Origin: an uncultured Clostridia bacterium
GTDB taxonomy: Bacteria > Bacillota > Clostridia > Christensenellales > UBA1242
Length of the DNA stretch: 39,670 bases
Reading direction: 5' to 3'
Assembly: GCA_946484195.1 (NCBI GenBank)
Contig: CAMLSW010000005.1
Coordinates: 1-39,670, forward strand
Shown: one piece after another, positions 7,770 through 17,190 of the stretch
Layout: each line of letters opens with the position of its first letter
Numbering within the stretch: the stretch's first letter is position 1
The notes under the pieces: model-generated
Database searches by the model: none
Seen by the model: only the letters and a program-made list of their open reading frames with translations
Told to the model about the DNA's origin: nothing
Made by a program: the position numbers and the translations under genes

Positions 7770-10250
7770 TTGGCAAATCAGGCATTACAAAATTTAAAAA
7801 GGATACACGAACTACAAAAAGAGGGTGAAATATCTCAAATTTTAAGAGACATCAGGGCCTCTAAAGGTGTAGTTGATGCTTTTGGCAGAGATCTAAGTAA
7901 TAGAAGAAAGGAAATTGAAGTTCAATTACAAAACAGTCAAAAAGCACCAGAGCCAACAATTCAAGAAACTAAAGAAGAGGTTGAGACTAAAAAGCCTGAG
8001 CCTACTTTTGTTGAAAAGTCAGAGACGAATATTAAAGTTTTTGATAATTCTAATACCAACACTCCTAATAATTCATTTAATCAAAGAAGAAACATACAAA
8101 ATAAGTCATTTAAAAATAATGAACAAAAGCCTAATAATAGGAATAATTTTAACAAAGATAAGAAAGATAATAGATTTAATAAACCTCTTGGACAAAACAA
8201 AAAGTTTGGTAATAACAGCTTTGTTTCATCGAAAGGCAACAATTTTAGGTCCTTTGCTAGCGACGTGACCGAACTTGAAATTAAACCTGAGAGAAATTTT
8301 GCTAATAAAGTAAAATATGCCCAAAAGCATACCAATAATGAAGAGAAGAAAGTAGGACAAAAGCGTAGAGAAGAACAGCGCAAGAATAATGTATTCATTG
8401 AGGATGAGAACGGAATTGAAGAAGTTTCATACGGCTCAAGAAAAAATATAAGGAAGAAGAAAGACAATCAGCCAAAACAGGTTGTTACTACCACGATAAA
8501 GCACGCAGTACTTACTGCAAAAGAAATAACAGTTAAAGATTTTAGTGAAAAGATAGGTAAACCTGTCGCTGAAATAGTTAAAAAGCTGATGCTACTTGGT
8601 GTTATGGCAACTATCAATTCAACAATAGATTTTGATACAGCTGAACTTGTAGCAAGTGATTTTGGTATAACATTAGAGCTCAAGATGGATAAATCTTACG
8701 AAGAGAAACTTATAGAATCAGCAACAAGCAAAGATGATGAGAAAGACCTTGTAAAACGTCCACCAATAGTTGCTGTTATGGGACACGTTGACCACGGTAA
8801 GACATCACTTCTTGATGCGTTTAGAAAGACAAACGTTGTTGCAGGCGAAGCTGGTGGTATCACGCAAAGCATAGGTGCATATCAAATATCTTTCAATGGA
8901 GAAAAAATCACATTTATCGATACTCCTGGTCACGCAGCGTTTACTGCAATGAGAGCAAGAGGCGCCAAGGCAACCGATATTGCAATTCTTGTTGTTGCAG
9001 CTGATGACGGAGTTATGCCGCAAACAGTTGAGGCAATCAATCACATTAAAGCCGCAAATGTTCCAATAATAGTTGCAATCAATAAGATGGATAAACCTGA
9101 GGCTAACCCTGACAGGATTAAACAACAGCTTGCTGAAAACGGAGTGTTGCCTGAAGAATGGGGTGGAGATGCAATTTGTGTGCCTATTTCTGCAAAAACT
9201 GGTATGGGGCTTGATGACTTAAAGCAAACAATTCTTTTAGTAAGTGAAATGCAAGAATTAAAAGCAAATCCAAAGAAAATGGCAACTGCAGTTGTTATAG
9301 AGGCAGAACTTGATAAAAATAGAGGACCTGTTGCATCGGTTATTGTACAAAATGGTACTTTACACGTTGGCGACTCTATAATGTCGGGCTTGACATATGG
9401 CAAAGTCAGGGCAATGTTTAACGATAAGGGCAAATCAGTTAAAGAGGCATTACCTTCTACTCCAGTGGAGATACTTGGCTTTAACGACGTACCTTCGTCT
9501 GGTGATGAGGTTTATGCAGTTGAAGAAACCCTTTCAAAACAAGTAATTCAAGAAAGAATTGACAAGATTAAGAAAGAAAGAGCAGAGCATTCGTCAGGTG
9601 TAACTCTTGATAACTTTATGAATAGAGTTCAGGAAGGACATCTTAAAAATCTTAACATCATAATAAAAGCAGATACTATGGGCTCGGTAGAAGCGCTCAA
9701 ATCTTCATTGCTTGCAATTAGAAATGAAGAAGCAAAAGTCAACCTTGTTCATAGTGGTGCTGGTGCTGTGACCGAAAGTGATGTAATTCTCGCACAAACA
9801 ACAGGCTCAATAATAATTTGCTTTAATCAAAAACCGGTGGCAAAAGCTAAGACTCTAGCCGAAACGTCTAAGGTTCAGATTAAAGAATACAAGATTATCT
9901 ATGAAGTTGTTGACGATGTAACAAACGCAATCAATGGTATGCTTAGCATTAAGTACGAAGAAGTGTATATTGGAAGTGCTGAGATAAGAATGGTATTCAA
10001 GTTGTCTACAGCAGGTAAAGTTGCAGGAAGTTATATAAAAGATGGTAAGGCAACGAGAAATTCAATAGCTATTGTTAAGCGCGAAGGCGAAGAAATCGGA
10101 AAGACAACTGTCGAATCCCTTAGAATTGTTAAGGACGAAAAAGCCGAAGTCAACAAGGGATTTGAATGCGGTATCAAACTCAAGGATAATATTGACTTTA
10201 AAGAGGGTGATACTATAGAATTTTATACAAAAGAGATTGTAAAAAGATAG
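7770..10250 (+). CDS. infB: Translation initiation factor IF-2, TTG start
   Basis: GHVDHGKTSLLD, DTPGHAAF, NKMDKP G motifs; Asn/Lys-rich N-terminal extension; SD ggag before TTG. Confidence 0.97.
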   Translation: MANQALQNLKRIHELQKEGEISQILRDIRASKGVVDAFGRDLSNRRKEIEVQLQNSQKAPEPTIQETKEEVETKKPEPTFVEKSETNIKVFDNSNTNTPNNSFNQRRNIQNKSFKNNEQKPNNRNNFNKDKKDNRFNKPLGQNKKFGNNSFVSSKGNNFRSFASDVTELEIKPERNFANKVKYAQKHTNNEEKKVGQKRREEQRKNNVFIEDENGIEEVSYGSRKNIRKKKDNQPKQVVTTTIKHAVLTAKEITVKDFSEKIGKPVAEIVKKLMLLGVMATINSTIDFDTAELVASDFGITLELKMDKSYEEKLIESATSKDDEKDLVKRPPIVAVMGHVDHGKTSLLDAFRKTNVVAGEAGGITQSIGAYQISFNGEKITFIDTPGHAAFTAMRARGAKATDIAILVVAADDGVMPQTVEAINHIKAANVPIIVAINKMDKPEANPDRIKQQLAENGVLPEEWGGDAICVPISAKTGMGLDDLKQTILLVSEMQELKANPKKMATAVVIEAELDKNRGPVASVIVQNGTLHVGDSIMSGLTYGKVRAMFNDKGKSVKEALPSTPVEILGFNDVPSSGDEVYAVEETLSKQVIQERIDKIKKERAEHSSGVTLDNFMNRVQEGHLKNLNIIIKADTMGSVEALKSSLLAIRNEEAKVNLVHSGAGAVTESDVILAQTTGSIIICFNQKPVAKAKTLAETSKVQIKEYKIIYEVVDDVTNAINGMLSIKYEEVYIGSAEIRMVFKLSTAGKVAGSYIKDGKATRNSIAIVKREGEEIGKTTVESLRIVKDEKAEVNKGFECGIKLKDNIDFKEGDTIEFYTKEIVKR

Positions 10251-10287
10251 ATTTTTATTTTGAAAATTGTTAATTTTAAAGTATAAT

Positions 10288-10317
10288 AAAAGGAAGGGAG
10301 AGACCTTCCTTTTTAAA
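10288..10317 (+). terminator. Hairpin between infB and rbfA
   Basis: AAAAGGAAGG / CCTTCCTTTT with GAGAGA loop, then TTAAATTT. Confidence 0.5.
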
Positions 10318-10330
10318 TTTAGGAGTTTAT

Positions 10331-10705
10331 ATGTCAATAAGATTTGAAAGAGCTAATAGTCAAATACAAAAGAACATTTCTTTTATAATTCACAACAAAT
10401 TAAATGACCCAAGAATTGACCCAATGCTATACGTTAGTGAGGTCAATGTAACGCCTGACTTTAAGTATTGCAAGGTAAAGATATCGATTGACAACGATAA
10501 CAAGGAAAAAGTAAATGAGATGATTGGCGTATTGCAAAAATCAGAAGGCTTTATTAAACACGAACTTGCTAAGATGTTGAAAATGCCAGCAATTCCAAAA
10601 ATTAATTTTGAGGTTGATAAAGGTACTGAAGCGACCATTAGAATAAACGAGATATTGAGTACTTTAGATATTCCAAAAGAAGATGGAGAAGGTGATGAAG
10701 AATAG
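10331..10705 (+). CDS. rbfA: Ribosome-binding factor A
   Basis: Small KH-like protein, motifs NDPRIDPMLYVSEVNVTPDFKYCKVKI; position after infB. Confidence 0.93.
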   Translation: MSIRFERANSQIQKNISFIIHNKLNDPRIDPMLYVSEVNVTPDFKYCKVKISIDNDNKEKVNEMIGVLQKSEGFIKHELAKMLKMPAIPKINFEVDKGTEATIRINEILSTLDIPKEDGEGDEE

Positions 10706-11669
10706 TTTGAAAGATATTGCTAAGTTAATAAAGAAGTCGAGTAAAATTGCAATTTTTACACATATCAATCCAGATTATGATGCATTAGGCTCGTCGCTCG
10801 CGCTTTATTATGCTTGTCAATCACTTAATAAAGAAGTTGATATTTATATAAAGGATGAGCTGACAAAAACTCAAAGACTGTTAGTAGATAGTGCAGTTTT
10901 AAAGGGTGAATTTACCGACAGACAATATGACGTTTTCATTTCAACAGATGTTTCATCAAAAGAACTTTTAGGTGACTATAAAGATGTTTTTATAAACGCT
11001 CAAACAAATATAGTTATCGACCATCACTCAAGCAATGAACTCATAGGAAAATTTACATTCAGAGAGCCTTCTTATAGTTCTTGCAGTGAAATTATATTCT
11101 TGCTTATAAAATTGATGAAAGTTAAAATTACAGATAAAATAGCTTCGCTTGTCTATGTCGGTTTGTCGGGAGATACAAACTCCTTTACCAATACTAATAC
11201 AAATCAAAATTCATATTATACAGCTTGTGAATGCTATAAATATGGCGGAGATACTGTAAAGATTAATGAAATAATGTATCGCACACAAACAACAAAAGAG
11301 ACTGAACTTGAAAAATATCTTCTCAATAATTATCATACGATCGACGATGTTGCCTATTGTATTGTAACGCTAAAGACGCTAGAAAAAATGGATGCTAGGA
11401 AAGCTGATTGCGATTTTTATAGCAGTAAGCTGATATCAATGGAAGGTATAAACATTGCTTTCAGCGTTATAGAGTCTAAACCTAATTATTATAACCTGTC
11501 GTTTAGGTCAAAATATGGCTTCAATGTTAGAGATATAGCAAGTAAGTTTGGCGGAGGTGGTCATATAGGAGCGGCAGGCGCTAAATTGCAATATGATAAT
11601 GTAGATAAACTATTAAATCAAATATTGGAAACAATAGAAGCCCAGCGAGTTGAAAATAATGAAAATTAA
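10695..11669 (+). CDS. nrnA: DHH/DHHA1 phosphoesterase, NrnA-like
   Basis: HINPDYDALGSSLAL, VIDHHSSN, FGGGGHIGAAGA motifs. ATG at 10695 has an SD within the end of rbfA. Confidence 0.88.
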   Translation: MKNSLKDIAKLIKKSSKIAIFTHINPDYDALGSSLALYYACQSLNKEVDIYIKDELTKTQRLLVDSAVLKGEFTDRQYDVFISTDVSSKELLGDYKDVFINAQTNIVIDHHSSNELIGKFTFREPSYSSCSEIIFLLIKLMKVKITDKIASLVYVGLSGDTNSFTNTNTNQNSYYTACECYKYGGDTVKINEIMYRTQTTKETELEKYLLNNYHTIDDVAYCIVTLKTLEKMDARKADCDFYSSKLISMEGINIAFSVIESKPNYYNLSFRSKYGFNVRDIASKFGGGGHIGAAGAKLQYDNVDKLLNQILETIEAQRVENNEN

Positions 11670-12504
11670 TGGAATAGTTTTAGTCAATAAAGATAGAGGC
11701 AAATCTTCAAACAGCGTAGTCAATAAGGTTAAACATATTTTGCAGGCGGATAAAGCTGGACATTTAGGCACTTTGGATGTGCTTGGAGAAGGATTGCTCC
11801 CGGTAACATTAGGGAAGGCAACTAAATTGTTTGATTACTACCTAACAAAAGATAAAATTTACCGAACTATATTTAAGTTTGGTGAAACTACGGCGACTCT
11901 TGACTTAGAAGGAGAAATTACTAACAGGGATGATAGGGTTGTATCTCCTGAGGATATATTAAAGGTTTTACCTAAATTTGTTGGAAAACAATTACAAATG
12001 CCACCATTATATTCTGCTAAAAAAATAAATGGTAAAAAGGCTTATGAACTCGCGCGAGAGGGAAGTACTGACGTTGCACTAAAACCGAAAGAGATAGAAA
12101 TATACTCTATTAATCTTATAAAGCAATTAGAGAAAAATACATTTCTTTTTGAAATTCATTGTTCTAGTGGCACATATATTCGTTCTGTTTGTAGAGATTT
12201 AGCTACCGCATTGTCTACATATGGTGTTATGCAATACATACAACGTACTAGATGTGGTGATTTTGATTTAAAAGATGCTTATACGATTAATGAAATAGAA
12301 AACGGCAAATTTAAAATTATAGAACTTGATAGTTTGTTCGATTATGATAAGCTTTCATTAGATGAACAACAGGCATCAAAACTTTTGAATGGTGTAAAGA
12401 TAAAATATGCAAAGGATGGCGTCTATAGAGCCTATTGCGAACAATTCTTAGGACTAGTTACAGTCAAAGATGGGCTTATGTCATTCAAGTTAAGGTTGAT
12501 ATAA
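11659..12504 (+). CDS. truB: tRNA pseudouridine(55) synthase TruB
   Basis: KAGHLGTLDVLGEGLLPVTLGKATK with catalytic Asp, PPLYSAKKINGKKAYELAREG, CSSGTYIRSVCRDL. Confidence 0.95.
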   Translation: MKINGIVLVNKDRGKSSNSVVNKVKHILQADKAGHLGTLDVLGEGLLPVTLGKATKLFDYYLTKDKIYRTIFKFGETTATLDLEGEITNRDDRVVSPEDILKVLPKFVGKQLQMPPLYSAKKINGKKAYELAREGSTDVALKPKEIEIYSINLIKQLEKNTFLFEIHCSSGTYIRSVCRDLATALSTYGVMQYIQRTRCGDFDLKDAYTINEIENGKFKIIELDSLFDYDKLSLDEQQASKLLNGVKIKYAKDGVYRAYCEQFLGLVTVKDGLMSFKLRLI

Positions 12505-12698
12505 AGGGTGAATGTAAAATAATGAGGTTAAAAACTAACGACGGTTAAAAGTTTTTGAGATTTTGAATTTAAGGATATAATTTGAAGATATAAAAAGAAA
12601 TAGTTTACAGTTGAAAAGCAAAATATTAAGAATGAATTTTACTATTTAAGTATAATGAAGCAAAAGAAGAAAGCAAAAAATCAAAAAAAGGAGAATTT

Positions 12699-13556
12699 AT
12701 GGTATTATTTGGACCATCTGGCTGTGGCAACGAGTTCTATGAGCAGGGACATAAAACAATTTTAGAAGTTCCAAAATGGGTAAAAGAGTATGGGCTTGAT
12801 GCATATGAGTACTCTTTTGGTCACGGTTATACAATGTCTACAGAACTTGCTCAAAAAGCCGGGCAGTTATTTAAAGAGTATGACATAAAATTATCTTTGC
12901 ACGCACCTTTTTATATCAATTTTGCCAATCCTGATGTGCTGATGTACCAAAAAACGCAAGGATATATTTATACCGGCATAAGATTTATGAGGGCCTTTGG
13001 GGCGGACAGAATGGTTTTTCATCCTGCCTCACAAGGCAAACTTGATAGACCCTCGGCAATAGCTTTAACTACAGAAAGATTTAAAGAAACCTTTGGTAAA
13101 ATGGAAGAAGAGGGTTTGCTTGATGGGCTTTATCTTTGTCCTGAAACAATGGGAAAGACTATGCAAATAGGCACATATAAAGAGGTTATTGAGCTTTGCA
13201 AAACAAATAGTCATCTCGTTCCTACCTTTGATTTTGGGCACATAAATTCTATTGAACAAGGTGGGCTTAAAACTAAGGATGATTTTAAAAGAATAATTGA
13301 TTATTGCATAGAAAATTTAGGTTTTGATAGAACTGATAATTCCCACATCCATTTTTCAAAAATTCAATATGGGGCAAAAGGAGAAATTAGACACTTAAAT
13401 TATGACGATGAAGTTTATGGACCAAACTTTGAGCCGCTTGCAGAAGTGCTTATAGACTACAAGTTGTCGCCGAGAGTCATATGCGAGTCAATGGATAAAA
13501 TGCCTAACGATGCTTTAATTATGAAAAAAATATATCAAAAAATACTAGACAAATAA
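12699..13556 (+). CDS. AP endonuclease family 2 / endonuclease IV-like TIM-barrel protein
   Basis: SLHAPFYINFANPD, RMVFHPASQGK, LCPETMGK, TFDFGHINS, DNSHIHFSKIQYG match endonuclease IV-type metal-site motifs. Confidence 0.82.
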   Translation: MVLFGPSGCGNEFYEQGHKTILEVPKWVKEYGLDAYEYSFGHGYTMSTELAQKAGQLFKEYDIKLSLHAPFYINFANPDVLMYQKTQGYIYTGIRFMRAFGADRMVFHPASQGKLDRPSAIALTTERFKETFGKMEEEGLLDGLYLCPETMGKTMQIGTYKEVIELCKTNSHLVPTFDFGHINSIEQGGLKTKDDFKRIIDYCIENLGFDRTDNSHIHFSKIQYGAKGEIRHLNYDDEVYGPNFEPLAEVLIDYKLSPRVICESMDKMPNDALIMKKIYQKILDK

Positions 13557-13608
13557 TAGATTGTGTGTTAAAATATATAAGAAAATTTTACTTTAAGGAG
13601 ATTATATT

Positions 13609-14169
13609 ATGGTATTTGCAGGAGATTTTAGAAAGGGAACTACTTTTGAATGGGATGGTGCTGTTTATTCAGTTGTTGAATTTTTGCACGTTAAGCCAGG
13701 AAAAGGTTCGCCTTTTGTAAGAGCTAAATTAAAGAATGTTATGACAGGTCAGGTAAAAGAGACCACATTCAACCCATCAGATAAGTTTCAAATAGCAGTT
13801 ATCGAGAAAAAAGAGATGACTTATCTTTATAATGATGGTGATATTTACTATTTTATGGATGCAGAAACATATGACCAAATTCCTTTAAATAAAGATAGTG
13901 TAGAAGATGCATTAAACTTTATAAAGGAAAATGAAAACTGCACAATGTATTTTTATAAAGGCAATCCATTTGCAGTTTATGCACCAAACTTTGTAGAACT
14001 TGAGGTTATTGATTGCGAGCCTGGAATTCAAGGTGACACATCTAAGTCAACAACAAAGCCAGCAAAAGTTGAAACAGGTTATGTTTTAAATGTTCCTTTA
14101 TTTATTAACGTTGGTGATAGAATTAGAATAGACACCCGTGATGGTAGCTATATGGAGCGTGTTAAATAG
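13609..14169 (+). CDS. efp: Translation elongation factor P
   Basis: [38 protein letters not shown]-terminal [18 protein letters not shown]. Confidence 0.97.
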   Translation: MVFAGDFRKGTTFEWDGAVYSVVEFLHVKPGKGSPFVRAKLKNVMTGQVKETTFNPSDKFQIAVIEKKEMTYLYNDGDIYYFMDAETYDQIPLNKDSVEDALNFIKENENCTMYFYKGNPFAVYAPNFVELEVIDCEPGIQGDTSKSTTKPAKVETGYVLNVPLFINVGDRIRIDTRDGSYMERVK

Positions 14170-14202
14170 TTGTTTAGACTTTGTAATATAACATAAATTC
14201 TG

Positions 14203-14231
14203 TTGATGCAAGTAAAATATGATGCTATACA
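14203..14231 (+). promoter_or_regulatory. Promoter for candidate small RNA
   Basis: TTGATG (14203-14208), 17-nt spacer, TATACA (14226-14231), with no ORF directly downstream. Confidence 0.5.
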
Positions 14232-14237
14232 CTTTAT

Positions 14238-14417
14238 TAAAATTTGCTTAAATTATTCGATTTGATAATAATTTACATTATCGGGAACCGAATTTGCTTG
14301 AGTAAAGTTAACGGTTATATACACTGTATGATGGGTGGGCATACCACATTTTGAGTCTTAATAATATCCCAAATTTTAAAACACATTGAATTTTTTTATA
14401 ATCAATGTGTTTTTTTT
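14238..14417 (+). ncRNA. Candidate structured small RNA (~180 nt), family not assigned
   Basis: Promoter-like -35/-10 upstream; closing helix AAAATTTG (14239-14246)/CAAATTTT (14370-14377), further ATTATT/AATAAT pairing; internal hairpins (GATAAT/ATTATC, AACCG/CGGTT); 12-bp terminator stem then T-run. Confidence 0.45.
14378..14417 (+). terminator. Intrinsic terminator
   Basis: AAAACACATTGA (14378-14389)/TCAATGTGTTTT (14402-14413) followed by T-run. Confidence 0.75.
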
Positions 14418-14428
14418 GATAAATACTA

Positions 14429-14486
14429 TTGACAAAGCCTTTCGATTATGATATTATGTAATTACGTAAAACAAAAATACGTAAAA
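14429..14486 (+). promoter_or_regulatory. Promoter with downstream direct repeats (candidate operator)
   Basis: TTGACA (14429-14434), 17 nt, TATTAT (14452-14457); TACGTAAAA repeated at 14463-14471 and 14478-14486. Confidence 0.6.
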
Positions 14487-14509
14487 TAAAAAAAGTAGGA
14501 GGTAGAAAA

Positions 14510-15022
14510 ATGGAAAGCAAAGAAATTATTAAAAGGCTTGATGAGATTGAAAAAAGGCTTAATGTACTTGAAAAAGGAACAACGCAAAAGTCTGGCATCA
14601 AGATAAGGGACTTATCTAATCCAAATGAGCTTAAAGATGGTCAACTTGTCTATGCGGGGAGATTTAAAACAAATGACGGACAAGTAAGTTCGATATTTGG
14701 CTCTAATGTTACAAAAATTGATGATATTATGAGTTATGATTCTGGTGAACTTGCAAATATCATCGAAGCATTTGCTAGCAGGGAAAGACTTGATATTATA
14801 AAAGCATTAATGGAAAAATCTTATACGGCTAAAGAGCTATTGGAAAAATTAAATTTTGCAACCACTGGTAAAGTCTATCATCATCTTTCACATTTAGAGA
14901 AGATTGGTTTGGTGGCAAAGTATAATGACTACTATCATATCTCTGCTAGGTATGTTGGTAGCATTGTACTTATATTTGAAGGTGCAGAAAAGATAATAAA
15001 TAAACAATCTAATATCCAATAA
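14510..15022 (+). CDS. ArsR-like winged-helix transcriptional regulator with N-terminal coiled coil
   Basis: FASRERLDIIKALMEKSYTAKELLEKLNFATTGKVYHHLSHLEKIGLVAKYNDYYHIS wHTH pattern; N-terminal heptad-like KEIIKRLDEIEKRLNVLEK. Confidence 0.75.
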   Translation: MESKEIIKRLDEIEKRLNVLEKGTTQKSGIKIRDLSNPNELKDGQLVYAGRFKTNDGQVSSIFGSNVTKIDDIMSYDSGELANIIEAFASRERLDIIKALMEKSYTAKELLEKLNFATTGKVYHHLSHLEKIGLVAKYNDYYHISARYVGSIVLIFEGAEKIINKQSNIQ

Positions 15023-15048
15023 AATAAATAATTAATTGTATAAAACTT

Positions 15049-15117
15049 AAGTCTGGTTTAAATGAGGCAAACCTAAAAATATTTTAGGAGTTTATTTAAA
15101 TCGGGCTTATTTTTTTT
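15049..15117 (+). terminator. Long imperfect hairpin terminator
   Basis: aagtctggtttaaatgaggcaaacctaaaa pairs imperfectly with ttttaggagtttatttaaatcgggctt, then T-run. Confidence 0.7.
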
Positions 15118-15182
15118 GGCTTAATTTGTCGTTATTGTATCTTATAATTTTCTCCTTCATAGATTAATGTAAGGAGAGGATT

Positions 15183-16088
15183 ATGCTAAAAAAGATTTTA
15201 TCCGATGATTTATATAACATTTTAGCGAATAAAGTAAATTTAAATTTTGTCTGCGAGATAAGGCTGAGAGCGGACAAGCCCATAGTCCTTCTAATAGGCT
15301 CTCAAAGAACTTTCTTAGGACGAGATGGAACGACCTCTAATTTAAGAGAGTCAATTAGGGCTAGCAAGGTTATGATAGAAGACATAATTTTCAGGGCTAG
15401 CGAATGCTCTATATATTCTGTAAATGAGCAAATAAAAAGAGGCTTCATTGTAACTCAAGGTGGTATAAGGCTAGGTATAGGCGGGGATATCATAGAAGAG
15501 AATAAAAATATCAAGACTATGACAAATTTTTCAAGCGTAAATATACGTCTACCACACGAGATTAAAAACTGCTCTTTATCTGCATTTAATTATTTGGTTG
15601 AAGAAAATAAAGTCTATAATACCTTGGTTTTATCGCCACCAGGAGCTGGAAAAACTACATTTTTGAGAGATTTTATCTTGCAACTTTCAGAGAAAAATTA
15701 TGCTTATAACGTGCTCGTTCTTGATGAGCGTGGAGAGCTTGATATAGGGCGCAGTGGCTGTCTTGGAAACTTTGTTGACAAGATATGCTACGCAAGAAAG
15801 TCGGTAGGTTTTGAAAACGGAATAAGAGCCTTAAGCCCAGATATTATAGTTACTGACGAACTTGGTCAACTTGAGGATGTGGAGGCTGTAAACTATGCAA
15901 TCAATTGCGGCGTTACAGTTTTAGCTTCGGTCCATTGCGACAATATCGATAGCTTTATCAAAAAACCTAACTTTGAAAAGATCATAGACAACAAACTTTT
16001 TGAAAGATATGTACTATTGTCCAAACGTAATGGTCCTGGAACACTAGAAGGCATATATAACGAGAATTTTTCAAGGGTAAGGTTATAG
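15183..16088 (+). CDS. spoIIIAA: Stage III sporulation protein AA (ATPase)
   Basis: Walker A SPPGAGKTTFLRD; VLDERGELDIG; IIVTDELG; first gene of an eight-gene spoIIIA array. Confidence 0.93.
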   Translation: MLKKILSDDLYNILANKVNLNFVCEIRLRADKPIVLLIGSQRTFLGRDGTTSNLRESIRASKVMIEDIIFRASECSIYSVNEQIKRGFIVTQGGIRLGIGGDIIEENKNIKTMTNFSSVNIRLPHEIKNCSLSAFNYLVEENKVYNTLVLSPPGAGKTTFLRDFILQLSEKNYAYNVLVLDERGELDIGRSGCLGNFVDKICYARKSVGFENGIRALSPDIIVTDELGQLEDVEAVNYAINCGVTVLASVHCDNIDSFIKKPNFEKIIDNKLFERYVLLSKRNGPGTLEGIYNENFSRVRL

Positions 16089-16097
16089 GAGGGTGAA

Positions 16098-16592
16098 TTG
16101 AAATTTATAATATTGATATTGATTGCTCTTATTTGTATATTTATTGGCTACATCTTTTCTAAAAAATACAAGACAAGATCTAATTTTTTTCAAGCATTGT
16201 TGTATCTTTGTCAAAAGTTTGATATAGAGATAAATTATTCGCGTGAGAGGCTTAAGAATATATTTTTAAACCTTGATGACAAATACAAAAAGGACTTAAA
16301 AGGCATTGATGGCAATTATATTGCCTTTATTGATAAAGAAAGTCCACTTGATAAAGACAGCCTTTTTAAAAATATAACCTTTTTAAAGGATAGTGAGAAG
16401 GAATTGATTTTTTCTTTTTTTAAAACGCTTGGAAGAAGTGACGTCGATAGTCAGTCAAAAGAGATAAAAAATTTTCAAAGTAGATTTGAAAGTATTGCAA
16501 ATAATGCTCAGTCAGAGAACAAAAAGTATGGTTCATTATCGATTAAACTAGGCATAATTGCGGGATTACTCATTGTAGTGATTTTTATTTAG
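16098..16592 (+). CDS. spoIIIAB: Stage III sporulation protein AB
   Basis: N-terminal TM, FFKTLGRSDVDSQSKEI motif, operon position. Confidence 0.88.
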   Translation: MKFIILILIALICIFIGYIFSKKYKTRSNFFQALLYLCQKFDIEINYSRERLKNIFLNLDDKYKKDLKGIDGNYIAFIDKESPLDKDSLFKNITFLKDSEKELIFSFFKTLGRSDVDSQSKEIKNFQSRFESIANNAQSENKKYGSLSIKLGIIAGLLIVVIFI

Positions 16593-16599
16593 GTGGGAT

Positions 16600-16794
16600 A
16601 TGGAAGTTGAAATTATATTCAAAATAGCGGCGATTGGGCTACTTACAGCAATTGTAGGACAAGTGTTAAAGCAGGCGGGAAAAGATGAGATTTCTACATT
16701 TGCCACTTTAGCTGGTCTAATAATAGTGCTAATAATGGTGCTCAATTTAATAGGAGATTTATTCTCAACGCTTAGAACAATCTTTAATCTTTAG
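16600..16794 (+). CDS. spoIIIAC: Stage III sporulation protein AC
   Basis: 64-aa two-TM protein, AIVGQVLKQAGKDEISTFATLAGLIIVLIMVL. Confidence 0.93.
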   Translation: MEVEIIFKIAAIGLLTAIVGQVLKQAGKDEISTFATLAGLIIVLIMVLNLIGDLFSTLRTIFNL

Positions 16795-16800
16795 GAGTTT

Positions 16801-17190
16801 ATGGATATTATATTTAAGATCATAGCAATCGGGCTTATAACCTGTCTTGCGACAATAATTGTAAAGCCTATTCGCTCAGATTTTTCGGTAATTATAGCTA
16901 TAGTTGGTGGATTGATAATCTTATTTATGGTTATTGATTATTTGTCGAGTGTCTTTGAAACCTTTAGGAACATTATAGGCATTACTGGACTAAATTCAAA
17001 TCTATACACGCTCCTATTAAAGATTATCGGTGTTGGCTATCTTATTGAATTTACTGCGGGTATATGTTCTGATACCGGCAATTCAAGCCTTGGCGATAAG
17101 GTGCTACTAGGAGGAAAGATAATAATACTTGTAATGGCTCTTCCAATTATTACAAATATACTTCAAATAATAATGGAGTTATTGCCGTAA
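16801..17190 (+). CDS. spoIIIAD: Stage III sporulation protein AD
   Basis: 129-aa membrane protein; LLKIIGVGYLIEFTAGICSDTGNSSLGDKVLLGGKIIIL. Confidence 0.93.
   Translation: MDIIFKIIAIGLITCLATIIVKPIRSDFSVIIAIVGGLIILFMVIDYLSSVFETFRNIIGITGLNSNLYTLLLKIIGVGYLIEFTAGICSDTGNSSLGDKVLLGGKIIILVMALPIITNILQIIMELLP

Noticed and set aside
7915-8268. 117-aa + strand ORF inside infB
   Set aside because: Alternate frame of the Asn/Lys-rich IF-2 N-terminal linker; no independent evidence.
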